From positions 2,639,490 to 2,703,489 of the forward strand of contig NZ_SJPP01000001.1 of NCBI RefSeq assembly GCF_007860075.1: DNA of 64,000 nt, given 5' to 3'. Made by a program: the position numbers and the translations under genes. This document shows positions 28,391 to 36,244 of this stretch, piece after piece. Below the pieces are notes generated by a model. That model saw nothing but the letters and a program-made list of their open reading frames with translations, was not told where the DNA came from and made no database searches. Each line of letters starts with the position of its first letter. Position 1 is the stretch's first letter. Origin of the DNA: Symmachiella macrocystis. GTDB lineage: Bacteria > Planctomycetota > Planctomycetia > Planctomycetales > Planctomycetaceae.

Positions 28391-28537
28391 TTAACACGTG
28401 GACACAGTGAGCCTCGAATCGTTGCCGGCATCAAGGCATGTGGGCGGTGGATTTAGCCGTTCCTCACAAATAAGCACGCCGTTGCAGACCGGGCACGAGT
28501 CACACGACGGCGCGGCAAGGATTTCCGGGACAAACAC
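28391..28537 (-). CDS. Small Cys-rich protein, candidate
   Basis: A 48-codon frame with a GTG start at 28537 begins three bases after the stop of the coiled-coil gene and ends at a TAA at 28391. It encodes SCDSCPVCNGVLICEE and later a TC pair, with six Cys in 48 residues in CxxCxxC order. That suggests a zinc knuckle or ribbon. TAGGCGG overlapping the upstream stop could act as its RBS. It was found by reading the 184-bp gap rather than by homology. It could be a zinc-finger protein of the element or the decayed end of a longer one. Confidence 0.4.
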   Translation of the reverse strand: MFVPEILAAPSCDSCPVCNGVLICEERLNPPPTCLDAGNDSRLTVSTC

Positions 28538-28540
28538 CGC

Positions 28541-29227
28541 CTACGGCACGAGCATCAACTCACGAATCCGAGATTCTTCGTGATCGCATTCGGCGATCTG
28601 GGTACGAACGGTTGCCAATTCCTCTTCGAGTTGCTTGGCCTTTGCCTCGCGGGACTTAGCCCGCTCCTTCAAGGATTCTGCTTTCGCCGGCAGTACGCCT
28701 TGGTTGGAGTTAACGCGATCCGTTTCTGCCCAATTCCGCAGGTCGCTGCTGTTCTTCATCAACTGCGACTGTTGGTCGTGCAACGAGGTCAACCGTTGCC
28801 GCAGATGGCTCAATTGGCCGCAGAGTTCCGTGTCGGCACACGTTTCCCAAAGCCGTGCGCGGACGTTTCGACCTTCGTTCAGCGTTTGTCTGATCTGCTC
28901 GATACGCCAATACAGCGGTTGCGTCCTCTCATCGTGGATGCGTTCCGCCTCGCCAATCTGTGCGTGTAGGTTTTCGTACTCTTGGTTCATGGCGGGAATG
29001 CTATCGTACGTTTTCCGCAACTCGCGGCGTTCCAGCAGCAGATCAACGGCCTGGCGCACATCAGCCAGCGACTTGCCGTTGTCGATCAGTACGCGATCCA
29101 AGAAGTCTGCATCGGGATCGCGGCCGTCAGCGATCATCGAGATCAGTTCCCGATAGCCGGCCTTCCGCGACTGTTGCCGTGCGCGGTGCTTGCCGGCAAT
29201 TTTTTCAAACAGTTTTGTTAGTTCCAT
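28541..29227 (-). CDS. Coiled-coil hypothetical protein of the island
   Basis: The 228-residue, highly charged protein starts at ATG 29227 behind AAGGAAC. It has little but helix: a basic N-terminus (EKIAGKHRARQQSRKAGYRE), then long coiled-coil stretches such as LRQRLTSLHDQQSQL and KSREAKAKQLEEELATVRTQIAE. No catalytic motif or membrane segment is visible. It lies 12 bp after the SprT-like gene and just before the small Cys-rich frame, probably in one transcript. Its function is unknown; a structural role on DNA or in a complex is possible. Confidence 0.65.
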   Translation of the reverse strand: MELTKLFEKIAGKHRARQQSRKAGYRELISMIADGRDPDADFLDRVLIDNGKSLADVRQAVDLLLERRELRKTYDSIPAMNQEYENLHAQIGEAERIHDERTQPLYWRIEQIRQTLNEGRNVRARLWETCADTELCGQLSHLRQRLTSLHDQQSQLMKNSSDLRNWAETDRVNSNQGVLPAKAESLKERAKSREAKAKQLEEELATVRTQIAECDHEESRIRELMLVP

Positions 29228-29239
29228 CAAAGTTCCTTT

Positions 29240-29926
29240 CTAAAGAGCAGAGTTGTCGGAGTCCCGCCACCACAGCCGGGAAAACGTTTCAGGCGGATCA
29301 GTCAGGCAAATATCCCGAAATGTCATTTCAATCATGTCGGCCGGTTCATCACCCAAGGCGGTTAAATACCGTTCGGCGTGCGACAAACCGTAGGTGGGTC
29401 CGGCGCAGAGCATGCCGGGCGACAATCGCATCCCCGTTTGTTCCACGCGGTATTGCAAATGCAGAGCGATGCGAATAAAGCGCCTTCCATGCCCGACCCA
29501 CAGCGCGGGCCTAATGTCGTCCTGGGGATCGCTGGCCACAATTTCGGCCACTCGGACGGCCTCTTTGGCAATGACCGTCGGCGCAACGCTGGGGCGTGGA
29601 CGAAACGGAGCAGGCCGGTCGATGACGTGGACCAATTCGTGAATCACAACGTGCAGCAGGGCCATTTCGATATCTTCCGGCTCAAAGGCCTCCTGGAGAG
29701 CCTCGTCATTCACGACGATACAGGCCCCGCGTCCCCACCATTTGTCGGCGATCACGTCACGCAGATAGAGATCGAGGCAGGGGCTCGTATAGCCGTTGCA
29801 GTAATTGTGAGTCACACGGCCTACGGGCATTTGAGATTGCAGCACCAAATACAGCGGCACAACGTCCAAATCGCGTGTTGCGACACGACGGCAAAGTCGT
29901 TTGGCACGCATAAAAATGTCATTCAT
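29240..29926 (-). CDS. SprT-like zincin metalloprotease-domain protein
   Basis: The start is set at 29926 (MNDIFMRAKRL), giving 228 residues and an eight-base overlap with the upstream Phd-like gene. The HExxH site is in VVIHELVHVID (His96, Glu97). A later GHGRRFIRIALHL matches the HGxxF element that supplies the third ligand in SprT-like proteins. There is no signal peptide, so it acts in the cytoplasm. SprT-like proteases can cleave DNA-bound proteins. On a mobile element, and translationally coupled to an antitoxin-like gene, it could be a toxin-like or anti-defence protease. This is inference from context. Confidence 0.6.
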   Translation of the reverse strand: MNDIFMRAKRLCRRVATRDLDVVPLYLVLQSQMPVGRVTHNYCNGYTSPCLDLYLRDVIADKWWGRGACIVVNDEALQEAFEPEDIEMALLHVVIHELVHVIDRPAPFRPRPSVAPTVIAKEAVRVAEIVASDPQDDIRPALWVGHGRRFIRIALHLQYRVEQTGMRLSPGMLCAGPTYGLSHAERYLTALGDEPADMIEMTFRDICLTDPPETFSRLWWRDSDNSAL

Positions 29927-30152
29927 CGACTTCGTCAGCATCGTCCAACTCCTCCTGCGAAGAAAAATCACCAGCTTTCACCCGCTCCTCCAGCTCTTTC
30001 AAAAACCGCCATTCCCACAGCGGCACGAGCGCGACATCCTGCCGCGAATAACGCTGCACGATGATCGGCTCGTCGGTTTCGACGACGACCTTGTACGCGA
30101 AACCGAGAATTTCCCGCAGTTGGCTGATGGGGAGTACGCGCTCAAAGGGCAT
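29919..30152 (-). CDS. Phd/YefM-like antitoxin
   Basis: This 77-residue acidic protein shows the Phd/YefM pattern: VLPISQLREILG at the N-terminus, then VVETDEPIIVQRYSRQDVALVPLWEW, and a disordered acidic tail (SSQEELDDADEVDE). Phd antitoxins repress their own operon and neutralise a partner toxin with the C-terminal tail. The gene immediately downstream overlaps it and is not a known toxin but a SprT-like zincin. Either it is a novel partner or the gene serves only as a repressor of the operon. Confidence 0.6.
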   Translation of the reverse strand: MPFERVLPISQLREILGFAYKVVVETDEPIIVQRYSRQDVALVPLWEWRFLKELEERVKAGDFSSQEELDDADEVDE

Positions 30153-30263
30153 GGGCCCACCAATTTCAATTCAGTACAAAAAAAGAAACTGTGCTTAATA
30201 GCGCGGCTGTTCCCGCTGGCAACAGGAAGAACAGCATTTCTTCGGAGTACCCGCTCACCCGCT

Positions 30264-30321
30264 GCTCACCGAACTGGGACGGCCGGCCGCCTGGAGGGCG
30301 GCCTGTCCCAGTCCGGTGAGC
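30264..30321. other. Long imperfect hairpin between RepA-like and Phd-like genes
   Basis: GCTCACCG (30264-30271) pairs with CGGTGAGC (30314-30321). Inside, ACTGGGAC pairs with GTCCCAGT and GGCCGCC with GGCGGCC around a five-base loop. The total is about 23 bp with small bulges. It could be a terminator for the upstream gene, an mRNA-stability element, or a replication or transfer site of the element. Confidence 0.55.
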
Positions 30322-30377
30322 GGCACAAGGCGCCCGGCATACACACTGGCCTACAAACATATGGCCCACCAAAGAGC

Positions 30378-30472
30378 CAATTTGACCCGGACCAGTTTTT
30401 AGTGGGCCAGTTTTTTTTTCACGTTTGACCCGGACGGACAAGCGATCCGGGTCAATCTGTCCGGGTTAAATT
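30378..30472. repeat. Clustered TTGACCCGGA repeats at the end of the RepA-like gene
   Basis: TTTGACCCGGAC occurs at about 30378 and 30425. The inverse TCCGGGTCAA is at about 30449, forming a perfect TGACCCGGA / TCCGGGTCA inverted pair. A fourth variant, GTCCGGGTTAA, is near 30460. Four copies in under 100 bp recall iterons or binding sites for the adjacent ATPase. Confidence 0.4.
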
Positions 30473-31729
30473 CGCCATCGTCGTCATTGGCCAATTGGTA
30501 GCCATCGAGTTCGCGCTTGTTTTTACCCTTAACCACTTTGCAGGCTATGAGTTGGCCATCTTCCACCCGCGATTCAATCGCCTCGCTGGCCCGCTGCCGA
30601 CTCATACGCGCTTGGTCGGCCAGGCTGCTGAGTGTGTGCCCATTGGGTTGGCCAACCATGACGTCGATGATCTTGCGGCGGTTGCGATCCAGTCGCGTCC
30701 GCACTCGGAATTCCGCTTTGGCTTCCTTCGCCTCTTCACGTCGATCTTCAGACGCCCGATTGACCTCGTGTGGTTTAAGCGTGGTGACGTCCCACACGCG
30801 CGGCGAGGCTCCGCTGGGATCGTAGATGCCCTCAAAGATGTCGAGGCCCAGGAGAGAGCTATGCCCCGCGCTGCCGCCGGTCGAGAACCACAGGCGGTGC
30901 AGGCCCGACCCTACCTCGTACGGCTCGCGGCGGTTGATCAACATCCATTGGCGAAAGAACTCCTGAAAACCGGCCCAGCCGATGTCTTCCAATTGCCCCG
31001 GCACATATGGGTTGGCGATACCCTTTTTCAAATGGTGGACCAGGATCGGCGTGGCCCCCGCATCGCGGCAGACGTCACTAACGTTGCGCAGCATGCGGCC
31101 GATGTCGAACAGGTTGGCGGGATTAATATCGTAGGGGAGGCAGAGGTAGACCGGATCGATAATCGCCACCTCGATGCCGTCGGCTTCGAGAACCCCCGGA
31201 ACGACTGCATGTTCAGCGTGTCACCGAAGTTGGGCACGCTATCGCTGAAGATCACGCCGTTTGAGGAGAGCGACACGCCCGCCGCTTTGCTGATGCGGCG
31301 CGCGGTTTCCTGAATGGTGGCCATTCCGCTTTCGCCGGAGAACAGTGCCATTCGCTGCGGCTCGTTCACGCGAAAGTAGCCGAGGAATGTTCCGCCGGTG
31401 GCCAACGAGATTGCCAAGTCGATGCTGATGTTGGACTTCAGCGACTTCTTCGGCGCCACAAGTCCCGCGGGCTGGTCCTTCACCAGTACGCCGTCGATCA
31501 GATACGTGAGATCGAAATTGCCGTTGTCCAACTCCTCGGAGGTGATCCGCGTGAACGCCTGCTCGACCGTGCCCGCGGCGTCTTCGATCTGCCGCAGCTT
31601 GGCCCGCACCTCGGCCAATACCGCGCCGATCGGCTTGGCCTTCGCGTTAGCCAAGTAGGGCAGGTCGCTGGCAAGCTTGAGGAGGTGTTCGCGAACCATT
31701 GATTCGTAACTACAGTCACTATGAGACAT
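30399..31729 (-). pseudogene. RepA/AAA_25-type ATPase, frameshifted
   Basis: Two frames form one gene. Positions 31729-31195 carry the start and a variant Walker A region, LVAPKKSLKSNISIDLA. They continue with MALFSGESG and FSDSVPN. Near 31195 the continuation moves to another frame reading VLEADGIEVAIIDPVYLCL (Walker B-like) and HHLKKG, then a C-terminal winged-helix-like DNA-binding part (LADQARMSRQRASEAI). AAA_25/RepA ATPases are hexameric helicases or primase partners used by mobile elements and phages. A single-base indel suffices to explain the break. The C-terminal end contains a run of nine A residues (coding strand). Confidence 0.75.
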
Positions 31730-31804
31730 TGAATACTCTGTTCATCGCGGTTCTGATGCGATCTTGGAATTCGATCAGCGGAGGCCCAAAAGGAATCCCA
31801 ATCG

Positions 31805-32533
31805 ATGAAAAACTTCCCTATAGTTTTGCATAAACCTGAAACCGTGCTCAGACGTGGACCGGCCGGGATAAGGTCAAGTACTGTTTGGACGCAAGAGGAT
31901 TCCGACATCGTCGCCCACTTCATACAGGTTCGCGCCCAAATATCGCGAAGTCTTTGGTTGCAAAAGGAATGCACTTTCAACTCGTGCGGAAATAGCAGGC
32001 CGGGAACTTTTCCCGATTTGGAGTCATTTGTCTATGTGGCAGTTTATTTCCGCCAACTGTTTGCCCACAAAGATCGCCTATTCACAGATGCGTGTGATCG
32101 ATACATCCGTGCTGTCGATTCGCCGGCGAAAATGGCATGGATGGCCAAAGAAAGGGAGGCCGGACTAAATTACTGGAAGTCCCCTGGATTGATTGTGCCG
32201 ACTCACACTACGGAAGACCTCTTCAATGCGATGTTGTATGGAACTCACTTGATTCATAGCCTTCCCGCTACGTCAAAAAGGCACCTGGACACATTTCGTG
32301 TTATTTTGAACAACACGCCACAGAAAAAGTTACTCTTCGAGGTTCATGGATCGCTTCGCACCGTGTTGAACTACGTTTCCGCGGCGGCCGTGGTGATGCA
32401 CCAGGACTTTGCTGAATGGCTTAATACAGGTGCAGCACCTCCACCCGAAATAATGTGGCCTGAGTCGGTTTTTCTGTCGGACGTTGTAAATGGGAAGGCC
32501 CCATCAAATGACGACGATGTTGAACATTTCTGA
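31805..32533 (+). CDS. Unknown protein, first gene of a HEPN-like two-gene cassette
   Basis: This 242-residue soluble protein is not recognised. The start is supported by AAAGGAA. The middle is helical with conserved-looking stretches such as SFVYVAVYFRQLFAHKDRLF, ACDRYIRAVDSP, DLFNAMLYGTHLIH and FEVHGSLRTVLNYV. It has no Walker, nuclease or protease motif that I can identify, no signal peptide and no membrane segment. It overlaps the start of the TIGR02391-family gene by 26 bases, so the two are translationally coupled. Its codon use and AT-richer sequence differ from the GC-rich genes just before it. It may be a sensor or partner of the HEPN-like protein. Confidence 0.65.
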   Translation: MKNFPIVLHKPETVLRRGPAGIRSSTVWTQEDSDIVAHFIQVRAQISRSLWLQKECTFNSCGNSRPGTFPDLESFVYVAVYFRQLFAHKDRLFTDACDRYIRAVDSPAKMAWMAKEREAGLNYWKSPGLIVPTHTTEDLFNAMLYGTHLIHSLPATSKRHLDTFRVILNNTPQKKLLFEVHGSLRTVLNYVSAAAVVMHQDFAEWLNTGAAPPPEIMWPESVFLSDVVNGKAPSNDDDVEHF

Positions 32534-33269
32534 CCGTTTTAAGACTGCACAGGAGGTTCTTGCGTTTCCGACTGAAATTCTTGCAGGGTTTTTACTCGAA
32601 CATCTACGAGAATTTCGAACGTCGGGATCTCAAGACTCTGAAAGTATGTTGGACATTCACGGTATTGTGGCGTCGATCGTTGAACAGTATGCACAAAGGA
32701 GATTCCTCAGGTCCGCGGACTTGCGCCGATCAAATGGAGAAGCTTGGAATTGGCTGGCGACCGAGGGGCTCATCGCTCTCGATCCAGACTCGTCAAACCA
32801 GCACGGGTTCTTCATCACACGCCGTGGATTGGATTGCCAAACCCACGAGGATGTAGAAGAGTATCGCAAACGTCGTCTCCTCAACCCAGACTTACTGCAT
32901 CCCACAGTTCGACAAATCGCTCTTGGGGAATACCTCATCGGTGATTTCGAGAGCGCAGGCCTGAAAGCATTTCGCAAGGTCGAAATTGAGGTGCGCGCCG
33001 CCGGCGGCTTTTCTCCGGGTGATGCGGGAGTTGCGTTGGTTCGCCAGGTGTTCCATGCTGCACCAAACGCCGGGCCACTAACTGACACAACTGAACTTTC
33101 AGGGGAGCAAGATGCGATGTCACATCTATTTGCCTGTGCGATGGGAAGATTCAGGAATCCTGCCGCACATGGAACGCGCGATTTCATTGATCCGATCGAA
33201 GCAGCACAACTACTTATGTTCGCGAGCCAATTAATGAGCATCGTTGACGAGAGAAGGCCATCGCCATAG
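32508..33269 (+). CDS. TIGR02391/HEPN-like protein, probable defence-associated RNase
   Basis: Starting at ATG 32508, the 253-residue protein has an N-terminal domain with a wHTH-like part (NGEAWNWLATEGLIA, HGFFITRRG). Its C-terminal TIGR02391 (Ymh-like) domain has LLHPTVRQIALGEYLIGDFE, AFRKVEIEVRAAGGF and SHLFACAMGRFRNPAAHGT. The last contains an R-x4-H HEPN motif (Arg216, His221), which in HEPN proteins is the metal-free RNase active site. TIGR02391 proteins are frequent in prokaryotic defence islands. Coupled to an unknown upstream gene at the edge of a mobile island, it plausibly acts in abortive infection. The role is inferred. Confidence 0.75.
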   Translation: MTTMLNISDRFKTAQEVLAFPTEILAGFLLEHLREFRTSGSQDSESMLDIHGIVASIVEQYAQRRFLRSADLRRSNGEAWNWLATEGLIALDPDSSNQHGFFITRRGLDCQTHEDVEEYRKRRLLNPDLLHPTVRQIALGEYLIGDFESAGLKAFRKVEIEVRAAGGFSPGDAGVALVRQVFHAAPNAGPLTDTTELSGEQDAMSHLFACAMGRFRNPAAHGTRDFIDPIEAAQLLMFASQLMSIVDERRPSP

Positions 33270-33385
33270 TACAATCGCCAGTTCACATGGATTTGCGAGC
33301 CATTGACTTTGCAACCGACAAAAGGGAATGAGCGACGTGACCAGCACCTAAGAAGAAACCGGCTGTGCTGCCCGACCAACGAGGC
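33270..33385. other. Short spacer after the HEPN-like gene
   Basis: No terminator with a clear T-run and no gene seen. Confidence 0.3.
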
Positions 33386-33583
33386 TCACGCTTCGCCCTT
33401 AGCCTTGTAGGCGGCACGGAAGTCGCCGAAAGCACAACCGTAGTCGAAGTACACCCGCCACGTGGCGGCGAGGCAGTTCGGATCGGGGTCGAAGCCAAAG
33501 AACTCCACGGTGGGCGACTGCTTGCCCAGCAGGAAGGCCACGATCAGCGCGGCGTCCTGGCGGGACCCAAAGTGAGCCAGGCC
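33386..33583 (-). pseudogene. C-terminal fragment resembling a phage-type structural protein
   Basis: The minus strand reads 65 codons: HFGSRQDAALIVAFLLGKQS, SPTVEFFGFDPDPNCLAA, TWRVYFDYGCAFGDFRAAYK, then GEA and stop. It opens only after a stop at about 33584, with no start codon, so it is the tail of a lost gene. The aromatic-rich, compact end suggests a phage or element structural protein, but I cannot name the family. Confidence 0.4.
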
Positions 33584-33989
33584 TTAGGCACGACGTGCCA
33601 GCATCGGTTCTTCAACGACGCGATGAGGGCGTTGGTGAGAGGATATTTGCAACACTCTCTATTACTTACCTACCGCGTTTGCGCGGGGTGCGACGACGGA
33701 TTTGGTACGATTTCACGAAAAAACCAAAAACATCGCTTACATTAAGAAAAAATTACTCCCTACTGTTTACCTACCGGAAAACTTGGCGAGTTCACGGTGG
33801 AAAATGGTCGGATTTGGCATTTTCGTCCAAAAAAACCGCGAACCGGATCGAAAACTTGCCTCACGCTGCAGTGCACGGTTTGGGCGTAATCCCACTTGCT
33901 TCGTGCAACTCCCCTCACTCGCTCAAAGAGTCAAAAAGACTCTTTGCAGGTCTCTGTGTTGTCTCTTTGAAAAAGTTCGAACAGCGTCT

Positions 33990-34300
33990 CGATCGCTCCA
34001 TTTAACGCATGCGATCGAACCAAATGGTACCCGCGTGTGAATGGATCAAGCCGAGGCCTTGGGCTTCGGCTTTGTTCGTTGGTAGGGGAGTTCTGGAAAG
34101 GGGTTACGCCGAGGGTGTCTCGTTCCGTTTGGCTGGTGAGACCGTCGCGCGCGACACCTATCGCTCGCCGTTTGTACCCGGTTGGCCAATTGTCTCTGCT
34201 GGTGCCGACTCGCGTGTTATGGGGCAGACGTTCGGGTTATGAGGAGCGATAACCCCGATTGGTTGATGCTTGGACCGACCCAGCGGTTATGAGGTATCCC
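33990..34300 (+). repeat. Dispersed planctomycete repeat, copy near 34.1 kb
   Basis: It shares with the 18.5-kb copy the order TTAACGCATGCG, GTACCCGCGTGTG, ATCAAGCCGAGG with an AAGCCGA/TCGGCTT hairpin, GTTGGTAGGGG, TCTCTGCTGGTGCCGAC, and GTTATGGG/GTTATGAG boxes. With the 60.7-kb copy it shares GTTTGTACCCGGTTGGCC and TCTCTGC. Non-coding and diverged; it lies at the right border of the second island. Confidence 0.6.
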
Positions 34301-34642
34301 CATCTGCTCGGTCGTGTGAGAAATTTTGTTGTTGTACGTCTGTAGGACCAGAGGCAGTCCGCGGCGATTTGTTTTTTCACCTAGGGCAGGGCCGCGGACG
34401 TACTCTAGTGGCCACAAGTCTATATTAGCCAAACATTCAATAACTTAAGCAGTCTCTCGGCTTGAGGCTGAGGAATTGGCGTTTCGTAAAATGATTGCGA
34501 ACACTGACTTAAGTTGACTCCAGAAGCATCACGTCCTCATTGAGCATTCATAGTTCTGGCCAGAGCGGTGATGTTGACATCGCTGCGGGCAGGTAATCGA
34601 TTGATGAGAGGTTGATAGCATCTCTCGGCGGCTACACAACCG
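34301..34642. other. Spacer downstream of the EF-hand gene
   Basis: No gene or clear signal recognised; moderately AT-rich. Confidence 0.35.
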
Positions 34643-36244
34643 TCAATTACGAGAAATCTCGTCTGAGCTGATAAGGCCGTCGTTGTTTTCGTCGAATTGG
34701 CGGAAACGTGCTGCGGAACCGAGGAATTCGCGTCGGGAGACCTCGCCGTCACCGTTGCGGTCTAACCGACCAAACCATGTGGGAGTCTTCGAATCGGATC
34801 CACGATTCGGACTCGTTGAAGCGGAACGGTCGCCGGCGACACGTAGTTGATTGGGATTGCCACTGCTCAGCGAAAGTTCGAATTGCCGTGGGATTTCGGA
34901 CTGGTCGATTTGGCCATCGCTGTTGATGTCCCACGTATTGAGCCGTTCGACCGCATGGGCCAATTCACGGCGGCTCAGTCTGGTGTCGCGGTTGGCATCG
35001 AGAATCTCAGCGAGTCCCCGGCCCTGATCCGTCACGGTGAGAATCAGATATGTCTTGGCCAACGCCGTCGCGTTGATCATGTAGGTCAGCATTTCTTGCT
35101 CATTGATCTGCTCATTCCGATCCCGGTCCATTGCCTCGAAGGCACTCCGGAAGTTTTTAAAGCGGCGCGCTTCATTGATGTCAAGATATCCATTCTTGTC
35201 GGTATCAACGCTGCTGAATACTCGTTTGTACCGCTCGGGGCTGTCTTGCGTTGCCGATTGCGATTTAACGTGGAGGTTTATCTGTGTATGCGCCAGGGTT
35301 ACGATCGAATGTTCGTCGTCGACCCGCCGTGTAGTTGGTGATGATTGCGAGGTATCGGCAGGAGTCGCTTCGACAGATCCCAGGCCGTCCGTGCCGACCC
35401 GCAGCGTCGCCTCGACTGTCGGAATCGGAGGAAGGAGAAACTGATCAAGTTCGGCTAGGTCGAGTGCATCGTCACCATTCCGGTCAAGATTTGCGAATCT
35501 CTCAGTTTGCAATCCACATTCCTCGCGGCTGAGGCTTTCGTTAGAATCGGTGTCGTAATATGCCAAGACAGCTTCACCCAGTGAAGTCTTTGCATCATTA
35601 GGGAGCCGTATGAATTTTGCATCCGCTGCCCGAATCGTCCGCTGCGATCCGGCGAGCGTAATACCGATCCGCCCCAGGGCCAGGCCCAATTCACTACTGT
35701 CGATAAATTCATTATCGTTACGGTCGAATTTTTGTAGCGAGGTGTACGCACCCCGCAACTCCACTTGAGACAACATTTGATCGCCGTTGCCGTCGATCCG
35801 CTCAAACAGCCCACGGCTCGTCAGTTGGACGCTGGAAATACGGCTGACGTCGACGATGGACAAATTCTGCACACCTAAATCGTCGAAATACGTCGCCAGT
35901 TCTTCTCTGGTGACTTTTCCGTCACGCGGACTTTCGTCGACAGTCCGTGTCAGGTCAACTGAGGAGTCGACCAACCCGATCCCCTGTAACTCCGTGGGAG
36001 TCGGTACACCGGCTGCTTCGTCCGTGGACAGGCTCAGGTCGCTGTCGGCATCCAATCGGCGAAACAACGTTTCCTCATAAGCATGCCATATTTCTGACAC
36101 GTCCAACTGGTCAATCTGCGGGTGCAGGCGAATCATCAGCGGGCGTTCATTGGCCAGGTAGAGTAATTCAAGAGTATCTGCTTCCGTTGTGGATACAGTC
36201 GTAGCGCTCCACCCAAGAATCGTGATCAGCAGGACGGCTCTCAT
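34643..36244 (-). CDS. Exported EF-hand calcium-binding protein
   Basis: The start at 36244 overlaps the DUF1501 stop by ATGA and opens a signal peptide (MRAVLLITILGWSATTVSTT). The 533-residue protein is a chain of many EF-hand loops of the form DxDxDGxIxxxE: DADSDLSLSTDE, DGNGDQMLSQVE, DTDSNESLSREE, DRNGDDALDLAE, DTDKNGYLDINE, DRDRNEQINEQE, DINSDGQIDQSE, DRNGDGEVSRRE and DENNDGLISSDE. Nine or more loops suggest strong calcium binding outside the cytoplasm. Planctomycetes often encode such proteins beside DUF1501/DUF1549 pairs. Its precise role is unknown. Confidence 0.85.
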   Translation of the reverse strand: MRAVLLITILGWSATTVSTTEADTLELLYLANERPLMIRLHPQIDQLDVSEIWHAYEETLFRRLDADSDLSLSTDEAAGVPTPTELQGIGLVDSSVDLTRTVDESPRDGKVTREELATYFDDLGVQNLSIVDVSRISSVQLTSRGLFERIDGNGDQMLSQVELRGAYTSLQKFDRNDNEFIDSSELGLALGRIGITLAGSQRTIRAADAKFIRLPNDAKTSLGEAVLAYYDTDSNESLSREECGLQTERFANLDRNGDDALDLAELDQFLLPPIPTVEATLRVGTDGLGSVEATPADTSQSSPTTRRVDDEHSIVTLAHTQINLHVKSQSATQDSPERYKRVFSSVDTDKNGYLDINEARRFKNFRSAFEAMDRDRNEQINEQEMLTYMINATALAKTYLILTVTDQGRGLAEILDANRDTRLSRRELAHAVERLNTWDINSDGQIDQSEIPRQFELSLSSGNPNQLRVAGDRSASTSPNRGSDSKTPTWFGRLDRNGDGEVSRREFLGSAARFRQFDENNDGLISSDEISRN

